This document shows positions 47,501 through 56,300 of a stretch of DNA of 64,000 bases, piece by piece. The position numbers and the translations under genes are program-made. The stretch's first letter is position 1. Every line of letters begins with the position of its first letter. The stretch spans positions 1,612,001-1,676,000 of the forward strand of contig OZ242303.1 in the NCBI GenBank assembly GCA_965207945.1, given 5' to 3'. This stretch comes from JAAOII01 sp965207945 (GTDB taxonomy: Bacteria > Pseudomonadota > Gammaproteobacteria > CBDBNL01 > JAAOII01). Under the pieces are notes generated by a model. It worked only from the letters and a program-made list of their open reading frames with translations, was not told the origin of the DNA and did no database searches.

Positions 47501-50500
47501 TAAATCGGCGGTCCTGGCTGAAGAATCAATAGCAGTTATGGATAGAGTATTCTCTCCCACAAAATCATTTGGCGGCGCGGCAATCTTGACCACAAAAGTG
47601 GCGCGCTTGCCTCCTGTTGTGTCAGGCAGATTAATCTGTGGACTGTCATAAGATATCAGAGTTAAAAATGGAGAATTAGGGTCAGTGGGATAAGACGCGG
47701 CTATTGTAATGTTCTCTTGATTTTGTGGATTGGCAAAATCTTCATCCTCCACCACAATCATAAAAGAGGTCGCTACATCTTGTGTCAATATAAGGGAATT
47801 AGCAGCAACCCCTCCGCTAGTTCCAGCGCCAGGCAATATTTCAATAATACGCGGTTGCTCCTCAACATTAATAATCTGTAAAGTGAATGGATAGCTAATG
47901 GCGACTTCTTCAGCAGAACTGGAAATATTTAAACTAAGCTCATAAGTGCCGATATGCACATCATTAATTTTCTGAGTTCCGCTTGAGTTGTTTCCAATAT
48001 TAATTGTCAATATTCTTTCATCAGGCGATGATGGTTTTGTTATGATAGCCGAGCTTATGATTTGCGAATCTATAGAATCGCCTGCTATCTTAGATACAAC
48101 CAGCGGAGTGAGAGCTAAATCTTCATCAGAAAGGGTGAACTCAATTTGTCCGCTTTGTCCTTCGTAAATTGTAAATAGGTCGCGTCCATTGTTCGGCACT
48201 GGGCTAGATATTGGAGCAATCTTCGTCAAATTACCCGTCCAGCCAGGATTAGAAATAGTGGTTAAGTCATTGGTGTCTTCAACTATAACAACGATGTCGC
48301 GAGTAGCAGAGCCACCAAAATCATCAAAAACCGACAATTGAAAAAGATGCTCGCCTATATCAGTATCCTGCATAAGTTCAGAAGCAATATGGATTGTAAA
48401 CTCTACCTGGTTGGTCCCGGCTATACTTGATTCAACTGAAAAATATTTATCAATAAATGCAGAGTCCCCTAATAGGGCATTATCACTTATTTCTAAGCTG
48501 ACTGTGTCTCCATGCTGTATATCAATATCTTCAACCGTTACTGTAATAGCTCCATTAACTCCACCTTCGTATACTATAAAAGTATTCTTCTCTACAGGCA
48601 GGCCTATCCTGCCAACTCCGCCTGAGTGAGTCAGTGGGGACATTACAGGCACATCGTTGACGTTCTCAATTCTAATGCTAATCTCGCCCGGTGATGATCT
48701 ACCGCTCGTGCCACTTATTATGAAGGAAATTGTGTAATTATCGTCCCGCACATCTTCGTTACGCGGAGCAGCAATTTCCAGCACGAACGTTGCTTGATTT
48801 CCGCCAACCGTATCAGGATGGCTAATATATAAACTTTTAGCAAGCAGTAAGTCATTCGGCAAATCGCTAGATATAATTTCCATTGTTATGTTCTCTTGAG
48901 CAAGCGGATTAACAAGGTCTTCATCCATAACTATAATTTCAAGGGATGCTGAAATCTCCTCTGTAAGCACAAAATAGTTGGTTCCTGTTCCTGCTACAGC
49001 CCCCTGTCCTGCCTGCACATTAATAATAGCAGTCGGTTCAGGGAGATTATTTATCTCCAACACAAAAGAATAAAGCGCATCTGCCCTCCTGTCTGCGCCA
49101 GCATCAAATATGTGCAGATTCAAGTTGTAACTTCCAATATCCGCATCATCAATCGGACTGCCATTCTTGCCGATATCAATAAGAAATGTATGTTCCTCAG
49201 AAGAAGACAAGGATTCAACTCTGGTTATGTTTAATAATCCTTCCCTAATCCCCTGCCCAATAGAGTCGCCAGTTATTGTATATCCAAGTTGCGAAGGGTG
49301 GATTAAATCCTCGTCAGAGATTGCTACCTTAATCTGTCCGCTTTGCCCCTCACTAATCTCAAAGGTGTCTGGGGCGCCATCCACATTACCCAGCTTATTA
49401 ATCCTTCCGCTGATTGCTGAATAATTGATGCTGCTTGTGTCATCGGTATTTTTGACATTCAGAGTAAAATATCTGCTGCCGTCTATCCCGCCAAATTCAT
49501 CATACACTAACAACTGAAACTGATGTTCACCTATATCATCATCCTGCAGAAGCCCAGACGCTACATTTAATACAAACTCCACTATATTATTTCTAGCATC
49601 GGACTGGGATAATTTATCCTCCTCAATAGATATAATGCCTGGTAAATCAGCGCTGATAATATTTAAGCTAACAATATCTCCATGCTGTATATCCGCATCT
49701 CTAACTGTTACCCTAATAATTCCATCTTCACCTCCCTCAAATACTTCAAAAATATTTTCACCGTTTGAGACAACTCCACGAGCAGAATCCATCGCGGATA
49801 TCTCAGGAGCATCGTTGATGTTTTCAATTTTAAACTCCCCCTTATATAATGCTGTATTTCCATCAGCATCAGTAAAGGAAAAAGTGATGTTATGTTCTCC
49901 GACTAGTTCATCAGTCGGAGCGGCAAATTGAATTCTAAAAGTGACTCTATTATTTGTAGAACTATCGGTGCTGCTAATCTCTGATTGTTGAATAGTTATG
50001 AAGTTCTCAGACAGAGTGGAACTCATAATGTCAATGTGCAAACTCTCTTGATTTTGCGGACTACCAAAATCTTCATCCTCTATCAAAAACTCCAAAGAAC
50101 CCGCAACATCTTCTGATAACGTCCAAGAGTTATCATTTACTGCGGCGCTAACACCTTCTCCCGCCAAAACATTAATAATATTTGGCTGTTCAATAATATT
50201 ATTAACTTTGAGGACAAAAGGATAATTCGCATTAACCGTCCCGATGGCATCCGTTACTCGTAGATTCAAGTTATAACTTCCAATGTCCGCATCATCAATT
50301 GGACTACCATTCTTTCCGATATCAATGATGAATGTTTGTTCCTCAGCAGAAGACGAGGATTCAACTTTGGTTATGTTTAATAATCCTTCTCTAATAGAGT
50401 TGCCCGTTATTGTATATTCAAGTTGTGAAGTGCGGATTAAATCCTCATCAGAGATTGCAACCTTAATCTGCCCACTTTGCCCCTCACTAATTGTAAATGT

Positions 50501-53098
50501 ATCTGAGGTGCCATCCACAATATCCAGCTTCTTGACCATTCCACTAACTCCTAAATAGTTGGCGGTACTTGCATCATCACTGTTTATAACTTTTAGAGTA
50601 ATAGTTCTCCTATCCTCTGCCTTGCCAAGTTCATCATAAACTAAAAGGTCTAATGGATATTCACCTATATAAGTATCTTGTAGAAGTCCAGCGGCAATAT
50701 GGATCACAAACTCTACCTGGCTATTCTCTTCTTGGTTATTAATAGTATCGGACTGGGACAGTTTATTATTTTCAATGGATATAACCCCAGCTGGTAAATT
50801 AGCGCTGGTAATATTCAAAGTAATAATATCTCCATGTTGTATATCCGCATCATCAACAATTACTCTAATAATTCCATTATCACCACCTTCAAATACTTCA
50901 AAAATATTTTCACTGCTTGAGGTAACTCCACCTGAAGAAGTCAGAGTGGATATTGCGGGCGCAGCATTGACGTTCTCAATTTTAAATCCCCTCTTATATA
51001 GTACTATATTTCCATTAGTATCAGCAAAGGAAAATGTAATATTATGTTCTCCGACTAGTTCATTAGTCGGCCTGGCAAATTCAATTATAAAAGTGACTCT
51101 ATTACCTGTAGAACTATCAAGATAGTTAATCTCCGACTGTTGAACAGTTATGAAGTCATTAGGCAGAGTAGAACTTATAATGGTAACATTTATACTCTCT
51201 TGGTTTTGTGGACTGCCAAAATCTTCATCCTCTATCAAAAATCCTAAAGAACCTGTAGCATGTTCTTTCAATTTATAAAAACCAGAAAAATAATCAAATA
51301 TAAGCCCTCCCCGTGGAGATATTTTCTTAATCTTCAGTTGCTCGCCAACATTATTAACCTTGAGAACAAAAGGATAACTAACACTTATAATCCCTTCATC
51401 ATCCACTACATGTAAACTCAAGTTATAACTTCCTATATCTGCATCATTAAGCTGCTCGTGCCTTTCAGCTATGCCAATAGTAACCTTGCGCTCACCGCGG
51501 GGTAAAGAGCGTTTTATTCTATAAGCTCTTAATAATTTTATTATCTCAGCATCACCAGTTATTGCATACTCAAGTTGCGAGTTGGAGGTTAAATCTTCAT
51601 CAAAAATTGCAACCTCAATCCGCCCGCTTTGCCCCTCATTGATTGCGAAGGTGTCTGGGTCACCATCCAAACTACCCAGCTTACTAACCCCGCCACTAAT
51701 TGCTGAATAGCTGACGCTGCTTGCATCATCGGTGTTTTTAACTTTTAGAGTAATAGTTCTCCTATCCTCTAGCCCGCCAAATTCATCATAAACTAAAAGG
51801 TCTAATGGATATTCACCTATATCAGTGTCCTGCAGAAGGTTAGAGGCAATATTGACTATAAACTCCACTATATTATTTCTAGCATCGGACTGGGATAATT
51901 TATCCTTTTCAATGGATATAACTCCAGCTGGCAGATTAGCGCCAGTAATATTCAAGCCAACAATATCTCCGTGTTGTATATCAGCATCATCTACAATCAC
52001 TCTAATAGTTCCTTCATTTCCTCCCTCAAATACTTCAAAAATATTTCCATTTCTTGCTCTTACTCCGCCTGAAGGAGTAAGGGTGGATATTACAGGAGCA
52101 TCGTTGACATTCTCTATTACGACTTTTATTGGGACTAGCCCGGTATTTCCACTAAGGTCAGCAATAGAAAAAATAACGTCATGAGTTCCTACCAGTTCAT
52201 TCGTCGGACTGGCAAATTCAATTCTAAAAGTGGCTCTATTATTTGTAGGACTATCAGGGCGGTTAATACTCGGTTGTTGAATAGTTATGAAACCCTCAGG
52301 CAGAGTGGACTCCGTAATGGTAATGTGCAAGCTCTCTTGATTTTGCGGTATGGCAAAATCATCATCCGTAACTACAATGCTAATCCCCGCTCCAGATATA
52401 TCTTGTTTTATTCGGTAGGTCCCACTATCCTGCGCATCTTGCGATATCCCTCCTGAAGCGCTATGGGAACGAATAACAGGAAGGTCAATGACGTTCTCTA
52501 TCACAACTACTATATTAGAAGAACCTCTCAATCCCTGGGCATCAATGGGGACAACTGGAATCTCATATTCTCCAACGACTCTATCATCTAACGCAATCCT
52601 TTCTCCTAAGGTAAAGTTGAAAACCTCATATCCTGCAGCATTTGTATAATTTTCAAGAGCAGGTGGAACGTCCTCAGGAGCCATCTTAAGTGCCGAAGAA
52701 AAATAGTCTTTCAGATTGTTATTGGTTCCACTATTAATATCAACCTCAATAGATTCACCAGATAATATATCGGAATCATGGATAACAGCATAGAAAGTTT
52801 GCTTCTCTCCTTCGAGAATTTTGATAGGTTGGTTGGTATCTGTAGCTTCGTTTTGGTTGGTATCTGTAGCTTCGTTAAAGTAGAATACACCGCCGCCGTA
52901 TAAAGCTGTGAAACTAGGCGCCGAACATACTTGCACATCACTGGCGCATGTAAGGGCAGGTGCAGGTGGGGGCGAACTGCCTCCTCCATTATCATCTGAT
53001 CCACCGCACCCCACTACAATTAAAGATAAGCAAATCGCAAAAAACTTAATCTTTAGCAGCTTATTCTTTAAATACATAATTTTCATAAACATCAACAT
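44567..53098 (-). CDS. Giant lipoprotein, family 2, 2843 residues
   Basis: The largest gene in the window. Several ATGs cluster at the start (M1, M3, M5, M8); GGTGG lies 9 nt before M3, so the exact start is open. A hydrophobic segment ends in lipobox LIVVGC, then a Gly/Ser/Pro linker. About twenty cadherin-like domains follow, with motifs EVFEGG...I-VIVDDADIQHGDI, EGQSGQI-VAISDEDL and ENVNDAP. A Ca-loop DSDGDGVRDSYDGAP, the block DPYLIHNIYQLQAIAGVDHR, and GLUG-type units come next, ending EEQICHIQPEYTHRIHCPTRLR. An 8-residue direct duplication (NEATDTNQ, 24 bp at 52831-52876) lies near the N-terminus. Expected to be an exported, calcium-stiffened surface rod; ligand unknown. Confidence 0.85.
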   Translation of the reverse strand: MLMFMKIMYLKNKLLKIKFFAICLSLIVVGCGGSDDNGGGSSPPPAPALTCASDVQVCSAPSFTALYGGGVFYFNEATDTNQNEATDTNQPIKILEGEKQTFYAVIHDSDILSGESIEVDINSGTNNNLKDYFSSALKMAPEDVPPALENYTNAAGYEVFNFTLGERIALDDRVVGEYEIPVVPIDAQGLRGSSNIVVVIENVIDLPVIRSHSASGGISQDAQDSGTYRIKQDISGAGISIVVTDDDFAIPQNQESLHITITESTLPEGFITIQQPSINRPDSPTNNRATFRIEFASPTNELVGTHDVIFSIADLSGNTGLVPIKVVIENVNDAPVISTLTPSGGVRARNGNIFEVFEGGNEGTIRVIVDDADIQHGDIVGLNITGANLPAGVISIEKDKLSQSDARNNIVEFIVNIASNLLQDTDIGEYPLDLLVYDEFGGLEDRRTITLKVKNTDDASSVSYSAISGGVSKLGSLDGDPDTFAINEGQSGRIEVAIFDEDLTSNSQLEYAITGDAEIIKLLRAYRIKRSLPRGERKVTIGIAERHEQLNDADIGSYNLSLHVVDDEGIISVSYPFVLKVNNVGEQLKIKKISPRGGLIFDYFSGFYKLKEHATGSLGFLIEDEDFGSPQNQESINVTIISSTLPNDFITVQQSEINYLDSSTGNRVTFIIEFARPTNELVGEHNITFSFADTNGNIVLYKRGFKIENVNAAPAISTLTSSGGVTSSSENIFEVFEGGDNGIIRVIVDDADIQHGDIITLNITSANLPAGVISIENNKLSQSDTINNQEENSQVEFVIHIAAGLLQDTYIGEYPLDLLVYDELGKAEDRRTITLKVINSDDASTANYLGVSGMVKKLDIVDGTSDTFTISEGQSGQIKVAISDEDLIRTSQLEYTITGNSIREGLLNITKVESSSSAEEQTFIIDIGKNGSPIDDADIGSYNLNLRVTDAIGTVNANYPFVLKVNNIIEQPNIINVLAGEGVSAAVNDNSWTLSEDVAGSLEFLIEDEDFGSPQNQESLHIDIMSSTLSENFITIQQSEISSTDSSTNNRVTFRIQFAAPTDELVGEHNITFSFTDADGNTALYKGEFKIENINDAPEISAMDSARGVVSNGENIFEVFEGGEDGIIRVTVRDADIQHGDIVSLNIISADLPGIISIEEDKLSQSDARNNIVEFVLNVASGLLQDDDIGEHQFQLLVYDEFGGIDGSRYFTLNVKNTDDTSSINYSAISGRINKLGNVDGAPDTFEISEGQSGQIKVAISDEDLIHPSQLGYTITGDSIGQGIREGLLNITRVESLSSSEEHTFLIDIGKNGSPIDDADIGSYNLNLHIFDAGADRRADALYSFVLEINNLPEPTAIINVQAGQGAVAGTGTNYFVLTEEISASLEIIVMDEDLVNPLAQENITMEIISSDLPNDLLLAKSLYISHPDTVGGNQATFVLEIAAPRNEDVRDDNYTISFIISGTSGRSSPGEISIRIENVNDVPVMSPLTHSGGVGRIGLPVEKNTFIVYEGGVNGAITVTVEDIDIQHGDTVSLEISDNALLGDSAFIDKYFSVESSIAGTNQVEFTIHIASELMQDTDIGEHLFQLSVFDDFGGSATRDIVVIVEDTNDLTTISNPGWTGNLTKIAPISSPVPNNGRDLFTIYEGQSGQIEFTLSDEDLALTPLVVSKIAGDSIDSQIISSAIITKPSSPDERILTINIGNNSSGTQKINDVHIGTYELSLNISSSAEEVAISYPFTLQIINVEEQPRIIEILPGAGTSGGVAANSLILTQDVATSFMIVVEDEDFANPQNQENITIAASYPTDPNSPFLTLISYDSPQINLPDTTGGKRATFVVKIAAPPNDFVGENTLSITAIDSSARTADLDLDLTVLNVNDAPRIVNITSSGSVRRSSADNFVVAEGASPEGSIDVTVEDIDFLFGDNISLTVASATLNTKFLSVAKAHIDGSDADSYHQVIFNIDIPSESLNDAEVGTHILEISATDTEGVIATRQVNLVVENVNDAPKIVSITHGRGIRKNLKDTGSTGDEYTYNLHEGGSGYLYIKVVDEDLIHSHENITVRWINPLSYELLSFKRESFTSVDANDGTVTFILQLGQGADFDDIHIGHHFIYYSILDSTGTAVSADGSLARSRVAIRIVNVPEPPFFPRDNHNIVIFEQSGAIELPIGMTIATIGQAYCSGIDSTSGCESPRPVLAASDPDPGDVANLYYILSAVDTEYFYLDEDGLTIKIYRPVRIDSAPTFFIHVSDPKGMLPPTDAFVTVHIKSSNNLNQDSDGDGVRDSYDGAPGNPAMQTMGSGTRANPYLIHNIYQLQAIAGVDHRGNSLQASEFTGNSYLYGNGLAEQLSSHYRLANNIDASLTSTWNSGSGFMSIGVGACGGSPQQCDDSTAARRVSGSPTRFSGTFKGANFEISGLTIKRESSYLGLFGEAGDGSIISNLRLTSANIINPATRSRSSHALKFSHGGVLVGQMLGGTIDNVHVTGTLKGVGYRYGGLVGTLGIGSGNIGPTIIKIPGIIANSMADVDITANGVGFGGLVGSIGSNSFIHASNAKGNVMSALDDFNQVLAQDVGGLVGISHGNIFASYALGDVRGSEYVGGLVGKALKGTTTANFAAGDVRGNTHVGGLFGAASGGTHRYSYYSGLLVASGRIRGGMGGIVGTLGQAATIYSVINMRSPHPSNRRSDGGLIFGHIDLVGKPSPNIHDAYSIIFSEDSLGYITHQRYRNRIAPLSLLGDNSGSIRKVSLYHFKYCRGNGSTFTAFSSVVNCNGLFHDNYWGDLPTEALGADHNVVWNLVSSTYPTIKVQRFTVRGALDRTFNFPSHEEQICHIQPEYTHRIHCPTRLR

Positions 53099-53280
53099 AT
53101 ACCACCATCAATTAACAGCTAAATAAACGTATTAACCATTAATGAACTATTCATTGTACCATTAATATTGCATATTTATACCATTTTTATAATTATATTT
53201 ACACAAGGTAATAAGGTAGAGGGTGGGTAAGGAAATACATAAACCTGAAAGGAATAAGCGACTCCCTACTTGCAGTAACT

Positions 53281-53318
53281 TAATCGCAAGTATTGCGATG
53301 TGTTATTCTAATTTAGCG
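53281..53318. repeat. R2 palindromic repeat at the stop of a family 2 gene
   Basis: Same sequence as at 44535, from TAATCGCAAGTATTGCGATG to the stop codon at 53313. The remaining part of the gap (53099-53280) is AT-rich with no gene seen. Confidence 0.85.
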
Positions 53319-56300
53319 AGGAGTTGTTGGGCAGTGAGTGGGGTGAGTATATTCTGGTTCAATATAACATCTTTGCTCTTCATGCGAGGGAAGAATAGAA
53401 GATCCTTTTTGTTTTGGTGTGCCATCATTATTCAAAGATAGAACTGGTTGAACTCTAAAAGTAGGGTAAGCTACTTTATTAAAGAGCCAACTCACAGTAA
53501 AAGATGAACCTATTGATGATACTACTTTCTCTCCCCAAAAATTATTAGGAAATATAGAGTCACAACCAGGAGTATCATCATAAGATTTCCCACCTATGCG
53601 GCAATTCCTAAGCTGCTCTTCTAATACTAGTCTAACAGTCCAATATCTGCCCCCAAGAACACTAAGTGGTGCCGCACCTGATGCATCGTCTTCATGTAAA
53701 AGATAACCCAGATAACCATTAGGTGCCCAAATTGTATAAGTATAATAAATTTGGGGTCGGTTTGTAACAACTCTTAGGTCAATTCTACCAAATATTAACC
53801 CACCCTCGCGATAAAGCGTATTAGGATTGGTGGAACGCATATTAATGGCACTGTGAATGGTTGGACTTCCTATTATGTCTCCTGCTATGCCGCCCACATA
53901 TTCTGATGAGCTAGGGATATATAAAGAACGAATAAGCTGGCCACTATAATACAAATGCTTGTGAGTGCCTCCAGACACAATGCCCAATAATCCACCAACG
54001 TATCTAACTCCTTCAACATCACCAGCAGCAAAGCTCGCAGTTGTTGCGCCATTTTGTGAGCTTCCAACCAATCCACCCACACTAGCAAAGCCGCGCACAT
54101 AGCCGCTAGCATAAGAAGCAAATATATTGCCATAAGATATTCCAACTAATCCGCCTACTTCTTTAGTAATAAGTTTACTTTCATTATTTACAACAGACCT
54201 TACATCTCCCTTGGCATTAGATGCATGTATGAAAGAGTTAGTCCCCAACGAACCCACCAACCCGCCAAATCCAACGCCATTAGCAGTAACATCAACGTCC
54301 GCCATAGAATTTTTTATTATTCCGGGTCTACTTGGATTATTTGATCGATCAATTGACCCCACCACACCCCCATATCCAAAACCAACTCCAGTTAACGTTC
54401 CATTAACACGGACATTATCTATGGTGCCTCCTAACATTTGCCCCACTAATAACCCTCCATAGCTGAATTTTATTCCACCCGTTTGCGCTGAGCGAGTGGC
54501 GGTATTTATAATCTCTGCCGAAGTTAAGGTTACATTAGCAATAACACTGCCATCCCCTGCTGCGCCGAATAATCCAATATAGCTTGACTGCTTCTTGATA
54601 GTTAAGCCGCTTATTTCAAAATTAGCACCATCAAATGTTCCACTAAAGCGCGCAGTGATTGCTGATATTCTTCGAGCTGCCGTGGTGGCATCACATTGCT
54701 TATCGTCACTATTACAATTACCTACCCCTATAGACATAAATCCACTACCGCTATTCCAAATTGAGGTGCTGGAAGCTCTCACATCATTTGCTAAACGATA
54801 ATGACTGCTGAGCTGCCCCTCTACGTCATCCCCATACAAATAAGAGTTTCCTGTAAACTCGGATACTCCTAAACCATTCCCTTGATGATCAACCCCAGCT
54901 ATTGCCTGCAATTGATAAACATTATAAATAAGATAGGGGTCATCGCGCGTTCCCTTGCCCATGGCTTTAATAGCAGAGTTGGCAGGATCCCCATCATAAG
55001 GATCGCGAACTCCATCTTTATCAAAATCTTTATTGAGATTGTTTGAACTTCTAACCCACACCTTAACCAATGGTTTTTCAGCTGCCTGATTGCCAGCATT
55101 ATCTTGGGCAATAATACGAAAAGAAAATTCATCACCAACATTCAAGGGGACAAGATTTTTGATTTGCAAACCATCTATATAAAAATATTCTGAGCCAATA
55201 GATTCAGCTAAATAAGATAATCTTGCCGCATCACCAGCATCCGGATCGTCTGCTGCTCTGAGAACGGGTAGAGCAAAGCTGCAGCCAAAAGGAGAAACTT
55301 TTCCTGAACAGTATTCTTCCCCGATAGTTGCTACGACTGTCCCAACTGGCAATTTGATTGCACCAGATTGTTCAAATACAGCTATATCATGGCTATCCTG
55401 TGTAAAAAAGGGACGTTCAGGGACATTAACAATCTCAAGACGTATTCTTGATTTTTCCCTACTAAACTCCGCACCAACTCCATCAAATATTGATAAATTT
55501 AGTGTGTATTGGCCTACATGTCTATCATCAAAGTCGGCGTCTGCCCCTAGCCGTATGGTAAGATTAAATGTCCCGTCATCAAGCATATCCGCAGAACTAA
55601 AAAATTGTTTATCCAATGACAATAATTCACTAGACAAAGGGTTAGCAAATCTTACTGTTATATTCCCGTCTGAATGAATTAAATCTTCATCCGCAATCTT
55701 AATATTAAACAATCCACTACTCCCCTCATCCAAGCGATATAAATATTGCTCATCTATACCCCCCAGAAACGCCTTACGAATTCCTCCTTCAGGAGTAATT
55801 GAAATAATTTTAGGAGCGTCATTAGTATTCTCAACAACTAAATTAACTTGGCGCATAACGCTTTCCCCCTCAACATCTGTTGCGTTTATTTCCAAGATAT
55901 GAGTTCTCACCTCGGCATCATCCAACAACTCAGATGGAATATCTATATTAAATGTTACTTGGTGGTTAGAGTCCGCATCTGATTCATCTATATGCGCTTT
56001 GGCAACAGATATAAATCTAGTGTCAAGAGTAGCACTGGCAACAGTCAAACTAATACTATCCTGCGATATAAAATCTATATCTTCAACTATGACGTTAATT
56101 CTACCATTAGGACTTGCTCCCTCAGCAACAATGAAATGTCCTATATCTCTGCGTCTAACAGAACCTGAACTTGTTATGTCAACAATACTCGGAGCATCAT
56201 TAACATTTAGAATATTGAGATTCATATTTAAAGATACACTCTGGGCTGAAGAATCAATAGCAGTTATGGATAGAGTATTCTCTCCCACAAAATTATTTGG